A stretch of 64,000 bases of DNA, from positions 1 through 64,000 of the forward strand of contig CABRNK010000010.1 of NCBI GenBank assembly GCA_902472305.1. Reading direction: 5' to 3'. The stretch is from Hominenteromicrobium sp900549945 (lineage in GTDB: Bacteria > Bacillota > Clostridia > Oscillospirales > Acutalibacteraceae). Of the stretch, positions 1 through 7,370 are shown in pieces (the stretch's first letter is position 1; each line of letters begins with the position of its first letter). The translations under genes and the position numbers were made by a program. Below the pieces are notes generated by a model that worked only from the letters and a program-made list of their open reading frames with translations, was not told the origin of the DNA and searched no databases.

Positions 1-1
1 C

Positions 2-472
2 GTGTGCGCTTCCGATCTGAAAACCAGACGGCATGCAAAAATACTCGAACTCATCAAAGCACAGGATATTGATACGCAGGAGGAGCTTCTGCGCAATCTG
101 CGCGCCTGTGGCTTTGACGTGACGCAGGCGACGGTTTCCAGAGACATCAAGGAGCTGCGGCTCGTCAAAAGCCTTTCGAGCAGCGGCAAGTATAAATATT
201 CGACCGGCAGGGACAACGCAAGGGACATTTCCTCGAAGTTCTATTCGCTGTTCGGCGATTCCGTCATCCATGTGGAGGCAGCGGGGAACATGATCGTTGT
301 CAAGTGCATGACCGGTATGGCGCAGGCTGTGTGCGCCTCCATGGACACGCTGCATTTTCCGGATTTCATCGGCACACTGGCCGGTGAGGACACGATTCTG
401 ATCGTCTGCAAGACGAGCGAGATCGCGCTCGAAAAGCAGCAGGAACTCCAGAAGCTGATCGGTGGGATTTGA
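2..472 (+). CDS. argR: Arginine repressor ArgR, possibly 5'-truncated by the window edge
   Basis: Transcriptional regulator of arginine metabolism; in this family an N-terminal winged helix binds ARG boxes and a C-terminal domain binds arginine and forms the hexamer. Seen here: the N-terminal block TRRHAKILELI, the recognition-helix region with QATVSRDIKEL, and the C-terminal GTLAGEDTILIVCK, which matches the arginine-binding GT(I/L)AG(D/E)DT signature. A GTG at position 2 gives 156 residues, close to the usual ~150, but the frame is open to the window edge, so the true start may lie upstream. recN begins 1 bp after the stop; argR-recN adjacency is common in Firmicutes and supports both calls. 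Confidence 0.93.
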   Translation: MCASDLKTRRHAKILELIKAQDIDTQEELLRNLRACGFDVTQATVSRDIKELRLVKSLSSSGKYKYSTGRDNARDISSKFYSLFGDSVIHVEAAGNMIVVKCMTGMAQAVCASMDTLHFPDFIGTLAGEDTILIVCKTSEIALEKQQELQKLIGGI

Positions 473-473
473 C

Positions 474-2150
474 ATGCTGACACAGCTTTATATCGACAAC
501 ATCGCCGTGATTGAGCGCGCGGCGATCGATTTCGAGCCGGGCTTCACGGTGCTGACCGGCGAGACCGGCGCGGGAAAATCCATCATCATCGACGCGATCT
601 ATGCGGTGCTCGGCGAGCGCACATCGAAGGAACTGATCCGCACGGGCGCGGAGCAGGCCTGCGTTTCGGCGCTGTTCACCGGCATTTCCGTGCAGACCGA
701 AGCGGTGCTGCGGGGATTCGGCATCCCGCTCGAGGAGGACGGCAGCCTTCTGATCCGGCGGGAGATCCGCCAGCACGGGCGGTCGAGCTGCAAGCTCAAC
801 AACTTTCCGGCGACGGTTTCGATGCTGAAGGCTCTCGGCGCCACGCTGATCGATATTCTCGGCCAGCACGAAAGCTACAAGCTGCTGGAGCCCGAAACGC
901 ACGGGGCGTATATCGACAGCTTCGCAGGCACGGGCGCGCTTTTAAATGAATACCGTGATGCGTATAAAGCGCTCCGCGAGCTGCGCGGCGCGCTGGAAGC
1001 GCTCGAGTCCGACGAGGGGCAGAAGGCGCGGCGCATGGACATCCTGCGCTATCAGATCGAGGAGCTGGAGGCGGCGCAGCTGCGCGTCGGCGAGCAGGCC
1101 GAGCTGACGGAAAAACGGGACGAAATCCGCAACAGCGAACGCATTCTGCGCGGCGTAGGCGAAGCGGCGGCTCTGCTGCACGGAGACGAGGATACGAACG
1201 GCGCGGTGACGGCCGTGACCGTCGCGGCCGACGCGCTCGAGCAGGCGGCGCGCTATGCGCCGTCGCTTTCCGATCTGGCCCAGCGCGTCCGCGATGCGGA
1301 GTTTGCGCTTTCGGATGCCGCAGCCGACGTGTCCGACTACCTCGACAGCGCGCAGTTCGACCTGTCCGCACTCGACGAAATGGAGGAGCGGCTGGAGGTG
1401 ATTTACCGCCTCAGCCTGAAATACGGCGAAACCGAAGCGGAAATGCTCGCGTTTCTCGAAAAAGCGCGCGCGGAGCTCTCCGACATCGAGTTTTCCGATG
1501 AAAAGCGCGCGCTGCTCGAGGCACAGTACGAGGAGAAAAAGCAGGCGGCCGTGGCGCTCGCAAAGCAGCTTTCCGCAAAACGCCGGGCGGCCTGCGAGAG
1601 CTTTTCGAAACGCGTGCGCGCAGAGCTCGCAGAGCTCAACATGCCGGGCGTCGCCTTTTCCGTGGAGCAGGCCCGCACGCCGCTCACGGGCTTTGGATGC
1701 GACCGCATTCAGTTCCTCGTCTCCGCCAATGCGGGCGAGGCGCCGAAGCCGATGTCGAAAATCGCATCCGGAGGTGAGCTCTCACGCATCATGCTGGCGA
1801 TCAATACGGTGCTTTCCGATATCGGCACGACGGAGACGCAGATTTTCGATGAAATCGACACGGGCATCAGCGGCGAGGCCGCCAACAAGGTTGGCTTAAA
1901 GCTGCGCGGCGTCTCGAAAAACGCGCAGGTGATCTGCGTAACACATTTGGCGCAGATCGCCGCCATGGCGGACAATCACCTGTACATCGTAAAGCAGAGC
2001 GAAAAGGGGAAAACCTTTACAGATGTGCGCGTGCTAGATCACGGCGCGCGCGTGCGCGAGATTGCGCGCATCATTGGCGGCGACGATATTACGCCGCTGA
2101 AGCTCAAAATGGCGGAGGAAATGCTGATGCGGACGGAGGTGAAAGCGTGA
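474..2150 (+). CDS. recN: DNA repair protein RecN
   Basis: SMC-like ATPase that acts at double-strand breaks during recombinational repair. The 558-residue length is normal for RecN. Visible: Walker A GETGAGKS at residues 29-36, a central coiled-coil region rich in Glu/Arg/Ala, the ABC signature ASGGELSRIML, Walker B IFDEIDTGISG and the following CVTHLAQIA block. The ATG at 474 is chosen over an upstream in-frame GTG at 462 because the protein then begins MLTQLYIDNIAVIE, as RecN proteins usually do. It follows argR by 1 bp and its stop overlaps the start of the next gene (GTGA), so the three are probably cotranscribed. Confidence 0.96.
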   Translation: MLTQLYIDNIAVIERAAIDFEPGFTVLTGETGAGKSIIIDAIYAVLGERTSKELIRTGAEQACVSALFTGISVQTEAVLRGFGIPLEEDGSLLIRREIRQHGRSSCKLNNFPATVSMLKALGATLIDILGQHESYKLLEPETHGAYIDSFAGTGALLNEYRDAYKALRELRGALEALESDEGQKARRMDILRYQIEELEAAQLRVGEQAELTEKRDEIRNSERILRGVGEAAALLHGDEDTNGAVTAVTVAADALEQAARYAPSLSDLAQRVRDAEFALSDAAADVSDYLDSAQFDLSALDEMEERLEVIYRLSLKYGETEAEMLAFLEKARAELSDIEFSDEKRALLEAQYEEKKQAAVALAKQLSAKRRAACESFSKRVRAELAELNMPGVAFSVEQARTPLTGFGCDRIQFLVSANAGEAPKPMSKIASGGELSRIMLAINTVLSDIGTTETQIFDEIDTGISGEAANKVGLKLRGVSKNAQVICVTHLAQIAAMADNHLYIVKQSEKGKTFTDVRVLDHGARVREIARIIGGDDITPLKLKMAEEMLMRTEVKA

Positions 2151-2653
2151 GCAGCCTGCGCCGGCTGTTTCCCGGAATCGCCCTCACGTGTAAAGGCATT
2201 CTGCTTTTCATGTGCGGTGCAGCCTTGATCGCGCTGTTTGCTGTGTCGCCGGTCATTTTTGGGTGTGTGCCGTCTGTTGTTTCTGAAACCGACAGCGGTG
2301 CCGCCTATCCGGCAGGCGCCCTCGTCTACCACCGCTACACGCCGGCAGAAACGCTGGCGCCGGGCGATGCGGCGGTCGTATATGACGCGGGGCGGACGAC
2401 GGTCTGCACAATTTTATCGCGCGACGATGCGCTGCGCACATTGCTGACCGAGGGGCGCGGCCCGATCCCTTTTGAGCACGTGGAGGGCCGGGCTGTTTTC
2501 TGCGTGCCGCTTGCGGGAAAGCTGGTTTCGCTCTTTTCCGCACCTGGGCCTTGGATCATTCTAGCCGCGGCGGCAGCCCTGCTGCTTGCCGGTGCATTTT
2601 TGCTGCCCCGCTACAGCTATGCGCCGAAATACGGCAGATCGGATAAAAAATAG
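2147..2653 (+). CDS. SipW-like signal peptidase homologue lacking recognisable catalytic residues
   Basis: A 168-residue membrane protein with one N-terminal membrane segment (about residues 16-38), an extracytoplasmic region and one C-terminal segment (about 135-153). This is the layout of SipW/archaeal-type signal peptidases. Family-like features remain: YPAGALVYHR, the LAPGDAAVVYD strand, and PIPFEHVEGRAVFCVPLAGK. The usual nucleophile motif SGSMEP is replaced by SETDSGAA, and the region where the His-containing THRV motif is expected reads TTVCTI. Inference: a catalytically dead relative that might act as a scaffold or membrane factor. It starts with a GTG overlapping the recN stop, and a good terminator follows at 2721-2744. 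The family assignment rests on pattern recognition only. Confidence 0.55.
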   Translation: MSSLRRLFPGIALTCKGILLFMCGAALIALFAVSPVIFGCVPSVVSETDSGAAYPAGALVYHRYTPAETLAPGDAAVVYDAGRTTVCTILSRDDALRTLLTEGRGPIPFEHVEGRAVFCVPLAGKLVSLFSAPGPWIILAAAAALLLAGAFLLPRYSYAPKYGRSDKK

Positions 2654-2720
2654 CCTTTTCGGCACGGCCTGCTCTTCCGCTGTGCTCTGGACACCGCGTC
2701 TGTGCATATCGAAAATATTG

Positions 2721-2744
2721 CCGGATCGTTTTGATCCGGTTTTT
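2721..2744 (+). terminator. Intrinsic terminator of argR-recN-SipW-like operon
   Basis: Perfect 7-bp stem CCGGATC/GATCCGG with a 5-nt loop, followed by TTTTT. It lies 68 bp after the third gene of the operon. Confidence 0.85.
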
Positions 2745-2812
2745 GAAAAAGTATCGAAAACCAACGCTTTTTAAGCAAAGGCATTTTAATTAAGATAAAG
2801 GGTGTGATTCGA

Positions 2813-3085
2813 TTGACTGTAGAGCTGACGGCGGATTATCTGCGGCATATCCGGTTCAGGATACGGCGCGGTAATACATACGACGCCGGCGAGGTGGACG
2901 CCTTTATGGACGCGCTGATCGCGGCCGTGGAGGCACGCGCGGAAAAAGAGGGCGACGCCGCGTATACAGCGCGCCTCGAGGCGGTCTGCGAGATCCGCGC
3001 CGAAATGACGGAGCAGGTTATGCGCGCGATGCTCGAGGCTGAAAAAAAGATCGCGCCGATCCTCGCTGTCGGCGAAAACTACTGA
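2813..3085 (+). CDS. Mini DivIVA-domain-like protein
   Basis: About 90 residues. The first 40 resemble the DivIVA/GpsB N-terminal domain: ELTADYLRHIRFRIRR then YDAGEVDAFMDALIAAVEA, which parallels the family pattern of a hydrophobic/basic tip followed by a G/Y-D-x-x-E-V-D-x-F-L segment and a coiled coil. The rest is a short Glu/Ala-rich helix. Full DivIVA proteins are longer, so this one would have the membrane-binding head and almost no stalk. The TTG at 2813 is preferred because GGGTG sits at a sensible distance upstream; an in-frame GTG at 2804 overlaps that ribosome-binding site. It stands alone between a terminator and the next promoter. Function not established. Confidence 0.5.
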   Translation: MTVELTADYLRHIRFRIRRGNTYDAGEVDAFMDALIAAVEARAEKEGDAAYTARLEAVCEIRAEMTEQVMRAMLEAEKKIAPILAVGENY

Positions 3086-3122
3086 TTTTATACAATTCAC
3101 GCCGGAATTTTCGCCCAAGTAT

Positions 3123-3150
3123 TTGACAACCGTACAGGTTGTGTTATAAT
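3123..3150 (+). promoter_or_regulatory. Sigma-A promoter of the LysR-type regulator gene
   Basis: TTGACA at 3123-3128 and TATAAT at 3145-3150, spacer 16 bp. Both hexamers are exact consensus. The predicted transcript start is near 3157, just before the ATATCGATAT palindrome and about 45 bp upstream of the start codon. Confidence 0.85.
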
Positions 3151-3159
3151 AGACTTGAA

Positions 3160-3169
3160 ATATCGATAT
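3160..3169. promoter_or_regulatory. Candidate operator palindrome ATATCGATAT, left copy
   Basis: Perfect 10-bp palindrome at the predicted transcription start of the LysR-type gene. The same 10 bp recur at 4176-4185, directly after that gene's stop codon and before rex. Two copies bracketing a regulator gene suggest a binding site, possibly autoregulatory; this is inference. Confidence 0.35.
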
Positions 3170-3203
3170 GCCGATTTGAATATGCGCTTGCGAGGTTACG
3201 CTT

Positions 3204-4175
3204 ATGAATATAGCCCACCTGAAATACGCCGTCGAGGTCGAAAAAACCGCATCGATTACAAGAGCGGCTGAAAACCTTTTTATGGGTCAGCCGAACCTGA
3301 GCCGCGGGATTAAGGATCTCGAGGAAACGCTGGGCGTGAAGATCTTCAAGCGCACGTCAAAGGGAATTGTCCCGACGCCGCAGGGCGAGGAATTTCTCGT
3401 GTACGCGAAAAGCATCCTCGCGCAGATCGAGGAGGTCGAGGCGCTTTACAGGCCGGAGAAGAACAACAAGCTGAAATTCAGCATTTCCGTGCCACGCGCG
3501 AGCTATATCGTGGATGCGTTCACGAATTTTGTACGCGAAGCGGATATGACGAAAGAAATCGAATTTACCTTTAAGGAAACGAACGCTATGCGCGCGATCC
3601 GCAATATCGCGCAGGAGAATTACGGGCTCGGCATCGTCCGGTTCCAAACCATTTTTGAGCGCTTTTTTGACAATATGCTCCGCGATAAGGGGATGAAGTC
3701 CGAATTTGTATGGGAGTTTGAATATCGTCTCCTGCTCTCAGAAAAGGATCCGCTCGCCCATAAGGCAGACCTCTGCGTCGACGATCTTTCCGGCTATATG
3801 GAGCTGTGCCACGGCGACCCGTTCGTTCCGTCGCTCCCGATGTCCGACATCAAAAAGGCGGAGCTGAACGAAGATGTGACAAAGCGCATCTACCTTTACA
3901 GCCGCGGCAGCCAGCTGGACCTGCTCAGCTGCGTACCGAACACATACATGTGGGTTTCGCCGATCGCGCCGGAGCAGCTCCAGCGCTACGGTCTCGTGCT
4001 CAGGACGTGCGCGGGCAGCAAGCGGCGCATCTACCGCGACATCCTCGTCTCGAAGAAGGAATATAAATATACCGCGGCCGATAAGGCGTTCATCGATCAG
4101 CTCCACGCGGAGCGCGACCGTTTGGAGTCGCTTTACGGCCGGCCCTCGACAGATTCTTCCTATATCGATCAATAA
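3204..4175 (+). CDS. LysR-family transcriptional regulator
   Basis: A 323-residue LysR-type regulator. The N-terminal winged helix is clear: AVEVEKTASITRAAENLFMGQPNLSR in pieces, followed by LEETLGVKIFKRTSKGIVPTPQGEEFL. The C-terminal two-lobed effector-binding domain is recognisable but gives no ligand. The start ATG has GAGG nine bases upstream. It has its own sigma-A promoter and is flanked by two ATATCGATAT palindromes. It lies immediately upstream of rex and the hydrogenase block, so a redox or fermentation target is conceivable, but nothing in the protein proves this. Confidence 0.9.
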   Translation: MNIAHLKYAVEVEKTASITRAAENLFMGQPNLSRGIKDLEETLGVKIFKRTSKGIVPTPQGEEFLVYAKSILAQIEEVEALYRPEKNNKLKFSISVPRASYIVDAFTNFVREADMTKEIEFTFKETNAMRAIRNIAQENYGLGIVRFQTIFERFFDNMLRDKGMKSEFVWEFEYRLLLSEKDPLAHKADLCVDDLSGYMELCHGDPFVPSLPMSDIKKAELNEDVTKRIYLYSRGSQLDLLSCVPNTYMWVSPIAPEQLQRYGLVLRTCAGSKRRIYRDILVSKKEYKYTAADKAFIDQLHAERDRLESLYGRPSTDSSYIDQ

Positions 4176-4185
4176 ATATCGATAT
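4176..4185. promoter_or_regulatory. Candidate operator palindrome ATATCGATAT, right copy
   Basis: Identical to the palindrome at 3160-3169. It begins at the first base after the LysR-type gene's stop codon and lies 75 bp upstream of the rex start. It may be read by the LysR-type regulator or another factor; no consensus is known to me. Confidence 0.35.
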
Positions 4186-4260
4186 GTAAAAAAGACTATT
4201 TTAAATCTTGTGTGTTTATGTTAATGTATTATCAAAGTTATTAGCGAGGTGGCACTGATT

Positions 4261-4899
4261 ATGGTGAACCGCAGCATATCGAAGCAAACGCTGCTCAGAT
4301 TGCCGCTTTATTTGAATTATTTAAAGCAGTTCGGCGAGAACCAGCCCGAGCACATCTCTGCGACGACGATTTCCGAGGCGCTTCGCCTCAACCATGTCGT
4401 TGTTCGCAAGGATCTGGCCTCGGTCAGCTCGGCCGGCAAGCCGAAAATCGGCTATAATACGGCCGATCTGATTGCAGAGCTCGAGGCGTTTCTGGGATAC
4501 AACGACATGGACGACGCGATTATCGTCGGTGCCGGAAAGCTCGGCAAGGCCCTTTTGGCCTACAAGGGCTTTCGGGCGTGCGGCATGAATATCGTGGCAG
4601 CCTTTGACGTTGACGAGGAGCTGTACGACGAGGATTTCTACGGCAAGCGCATTTTGCCCATGGATAAGCTGATGGATTTGTGCGAGCGGATGCGCGTGCG
4701 TATCGGCATCATTGCGGTGCCGGCTGAAAACGCGCAGGCCATCTGCAACTTGCTGATCGAAAGCGGGGTTCTCGCCATCTGGAATTTTGCCCCGGTGCAT
4801 CTGGAGGTGCCGGAGGGCGTTCTCGTACATAACGAGAATTTGGCCGCATCTCTCGCGCTGCTTTCAAAGCAGCTTCGGGAAGGGTTTGAGGCGCGCTGA
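4261..4899 (+). CDS. rex: Redox-sensing transcriptional repressor Rex
   Basis: About 212 residues. The N-terminal winged helix (SKQTLLRLPLYLNYLK, then ATTISEALRLNHVVVRKDLA) is followed by a Rossmann domain with IVGAGKLGKALLAY and the C-terminal swapped helix. The family senses the NADH/NAD+ ratio and represses fermentation and hydrogenase genes when NADH is low. The ATG at 4261 is chosen because GAGGTGG lies 8 bp upstream; a longer GTG start at 4249 would overlap that site. It precedes the hydrogenase block, which is a sensible target set. No convincing Rex operator was found in this region. Confidence 0.95.
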   Translation: MVNRSISKQTLLRLPLYLNYLKQFGENQPEHISATTISEALRLNHVVVRKDLASVSSAGKPKIGYNTADLIAELEAFLGYNDMDDAIIVGAGKLGKALLAYKGFRACGMNIVAAFDVDEELYDEDFYGKRILPMDKLMDLCERMRVRIGIIAVPAENAQAICNLLIESGVLAIWNFAPVHLEVPEGVLVHNENLAASLALLSKQLREGFEAR

Positions 4900-5008
4900 T
4901 TTGTGCGCCGGCCACATTTAAAACGGTTGCTCTGGCGGAGCAGGGCAGAGGCCCGCCTTCCGCCTTAGAATACACTTAAAACTAACTACAGAATGGAGTA
5001 GGATTCAA

Positions 5009-5251
5009 ATGAAAGTTGTTATTTGCATCGGAAGTTCATGTCATCTCAAGGGCTCTCGCCAGATCGTCGAGAAGCTGCAGGCGCTCGTTCAGGAGAAGAA
5101 TCTCGAGGATAAGGTCGAGCTCGGCGGCACATTCTGCATGGGCGACTGCGTCAACGGCGTCAATGTCACGGTGGACGGCGTAAAGCACTCGGTTTCGCCT
5201 GAGACAGTCGATGAATTCTTCAACAAGGAAGTTCTCGCGAAGATCCAGTAA
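5009..5251 (+). CDS. Thioredoxin-like [2Fe-2S] ferredoxin (NuoE/HndA C-terminal type)
   Basis: An 80-residue stand-alone thioredoxin-fold ferredoxin. Four cysteines are placed as in the NuoE/HndA C-terminal domain: C6, C11, C43 and C47 (VICIGSSC and FCMGDC), which should bind one [2Fe-2S] cluster. Such small proteins accompany [FeFe] hydrogenase loci in clostridia and probably pass electrons. It is first in the hydrogenase block, 109 bp after rex, with AGGA upstream of its ATG. Confidence 0.9.
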   Translation: MKVVICIGSSCHLKGSRQIVEKLQALVQEKNLEDKVELGGTFCMGDCVNGVNVTVDGVKHSVSPETVDEFFNKEVLAKIQ

Positions 5252-5304
5252 TTTCAAAATGCCTGCCGCGTGCTGCGCCGGCAGATTTCAGTGGGGTGAT
5301 TTTG

Positions 5305-5691
5305 TTGCTTATCACAGGTATTAAGGGAAAGGCCGAGGCTTTGGTAACCGAACAGAATACGGCGCGGGCGATGGGAAGCGGGACGCTCGAGGTTTTTGCG
5401 ACGCCCGCGATGGTCGCTTTGATGGAGGCCGCGGCATACCGCTCGGTAGCAGAGGCGCTGGAGCCGGGCACGGGTACGGTCGGCACGCTGATGAATATCC
5501 AGCACGTTTCCGCGACGCCCGTCGGCATGCGGGTCACGGCTGAAAGCGAGCTTGTGGAAATCGACGGCCGCCGCCTTGTTTTCACGGTGAAGGCCCTAGA
5601 CGAAGCCGGCGTGATCGGCACGGGCACCCACGAAAGATTCATTGTTGCTGATGAAAAGTTCATGGCGAAAGCCGAGAAAAAGAGAGGTTAA
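5305..5691 (+). CDS. FlK-like hotdog-fold acyl-CoA thioesterase
   Basis: About 128 residues of the hotdog thioesterase family that includes fluoroacetyl-CoA thioesterase FlK. The proposed catalytic residues T33, E41 and H67 keep the FlK spacing (8 and 34 residues apart) in ATPAMVALMEAA and NIQHVSATPVG. The GTHERF motif near the C-terminus also fits. Substrate unknown. The TTG at 5305 is preferred because GGGGTG lies about 6 bp upstream; the upstream in-frame GTG at 5296 is inside that site. The next gene, hydS, starts 5 bp after its stop, so it is embedded in the hydrogenase operon, where a thioesterase is not an obvious component. Confidence 0.8.
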   Translation: MLITGIKGKAEALVTEQNTARAMGSGTLEVFATPAMVALMEAAAYRSVAEALEPGTGTVGTLMNIQHVSATPVGMRVTAESELVEIDGRRLVFTVKALDEAGVIGTGTHERFIVADEKFMAKAEKKRG

Positions 5692-5696
5692 GGGGT

Positions 5697-7370
5697 ATGC
5701 CGGATTACCTGAAACTCAAAAAGTCAAACTGCAAGAACTGCTATAAATGTATTCGCCACTGTCCCGTGAAATCGATCAAGTTCCAATCGGATCAGGCGCA
5801 CATCGTCAAGGACGAATGCGTGCTCTGCGGGCAGTGCTTTGTCGTATGTCCACAGAATGCGAAGGAGATCCGCAACGACGTTCCGTCCGTGCAGGCTATG
5901 CTGAACAGCGGCAGCCGCGTGGTCGTGAGCCTTGCGCCGTCCTTTGTCGCGAATTACCCCGGCGCTACGATCGACACCATGAAGGCGGCTCTTCAAAAGC
6001 TCGGCTTCAACGATGTAGAGGAAACGGCGGTCGGCGCCTCGATCGTCAAAACCGAATATGAGAAAATCATTGCTGAGCGCAGGCAGAAGGTCATCATTTC
6101 CACCTGCTGCCATTCGGTCAACACCATGATCCAGAAGTATTACCCCGAGGCGCTGCCGTATCTTGCGCCGGTGCTTTCGCCGATGCAGGCGCACTGCAAG
6201 CGCATCAAGGAGCAGGACCCGGAGGCCAAGACGGTCTTTATCGGCCCTTGTATCTCCAAAAAGGCGGAGTGCGACGAGAGTCCGTATGTCGACTGCGTCC
6301 TGACCTTTGAGGAGCTGACCGCTTGGCTGAACGGCGAGCAAATCGCGGTGGAGCCCGGCGAGGACAAAAACGATGAGAGCCGCGCGCGCCTGTTCCCGAC
6401 GACGGGCGGCATTCTGCGCTCGATGACGTGCGATGATTCGGATTATACATACATGGCGATCGACGGCCTCGAAAACTGCATCGCCGCGATTCAGGATATT
6501 GTCGGCGGCAATATGGGCCGCTGCTTCATCGAAATGAGTGCCTGCACCGGAAGCTGCATCAACGGCCCGGCAATGGACCATGACAAACGCCTGCCGATTC
6601 AGGATTTCATTGCGGTGAACAAGTATGCCGGCAAGCGGGACTTCAACGTTGATCAGCCGGCTTCCGAGGCAATTCACCACAACTTCGAGTTTGTCGGCCT
6701 GCACCGCCAGATGCCCGGCACCGCGGAGATCGAGTCGATCCTGCGCAAGATGGGCAAGACGCGCCCGGAGCATGAGCTCAACTGCGGCGCGTGCGGCTAC
6801 AACTCCTGCCGCGAAAAGGCGATCGCGGTCTATCAGGGCCGGGCGGAAATCACGATGTGCCTGCCTTATCTGCTCGGCAAGGCGGAATCCTTTTCCGATA
6901 CGATCATCAACAATTCCGCCAACGGTATTTTTGTTCTCAACGAGGCGCTTGAGGTACAGCAGATCAATGCGACGGCGCGCAAGCTGATGAACATCAAAAA
7001 CGCGTCGGATATTATCGGCGAGCCGGTCATCCGCATTCTGGATCCCCGCGCGTTCCTCGACGTCATGCAGACGGGCCGCGCGATCCACGATGAGCGCGTT
7101 TACCTAGCCGAATACAACCGGTATGTGGACCAGACGATCCTGTACGACCGGAGCTATCATATTTTGATCTGCACGATGCGCGACGTGACCGCCGAGGTGG
7201 ACGAGCGCATGAAGAAAGAGAAGATGGGCCAGCAGACTATCGAGGTCACGAACCGCGTGATCGAGAAGCAGATGCGCGTGGTACAGGAAATCGCGTCTCT
7301 GCTCGGCGAGACGACGGCGGAAACCAAGATAGCGCTTACGAAGTTAAAGGATTCGCTGAAAGATGAATAA
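5697..7370 (+). CDS. Sensory-type [FeFe] hydrogenase with PAS domain (HydS, group C-like)
   Basis: A 557-residue multidomain protein. In order: two [4Fe-4S] motifs (C12-x2-C15-x2-C18-x3-C22 and C41-x2-C44-x2-C47-x3-C51), an H-cluster domain, a [4Fe-4S] domain with CGACGYNSC (C363, C366, C371, probably C388), a PAS domain (about 400-505) and a helical tail. The H-cluster ligands are present: C138 in STCCHSV, C185 in GPCISKK, C283 and C287 in SACTGSC. L1 has His where catalytic enzymes have Pro, and L3 lacks the GGC pattern. Such proteins are regarded as H2 or redox sensors rather than bulk catalysts. Its stop overlaps the phosphatase gene by 8 bp, so signalling through that protein is likely. 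Confidence 0.9.
   Translation: MPDYLKLKKSNCKNCYKCIRHCPVKSIKFQSDQAHIVKDECVLCGQCFVVCPQNAKEIRNDVPSVQAMLNSGSRVVVSLAPSFVANYPGATIDTMKAALQKLGFNDVEETAVGASIVKTEYEKIIAERRQKVIISTCCHSVNTMIQKYYPEALPYLAPVLSPMQAHCKRIKEQDPEAKTVFIGPCISKKAECDESPYVDCVLTFEELTAWLNGEQIAVEPGEDKNDESRARLFPTTGGILRSMTCDDSDYTYMAIDGLENCIAAIQDIVGGNMGRCFIEMSACTGSCINGPAMDHDKRLPIQDFIAVNKYAGKRDFNVDQPASEAIHHNFEFVGLHRQMPGTAEIESILRKMGKTRPEHELNCGACGYNSCREKAIAVYQGRAEITMCLPYLLGKAESFSDTIINNSANGIFVLNEALEVQQINATARKLMNIKNASDIIGEPVIRILDPRAFLDVMQTGRAIHDERVYLAEYNRYVDQTILYDRSYHILICTMRDVTAEVDERMKKEKMGQQTIEVTNRVIEKQMRVVQEIASLLGETTAETKIALTKLKDSLKDE

Noticed and set aside
4190..4250. Rex operator upstream of rex
   Set aside because: TTGTGTGTTTATGTTAATG has a partial resemblance but is not a palindrome and lacks the second half-site.
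5724..7088. A 454-codon minus-strand frame opposite hydS
   Set aside because: Antisense shadow of a well-supported hydrogenase gene with no family resemblance.
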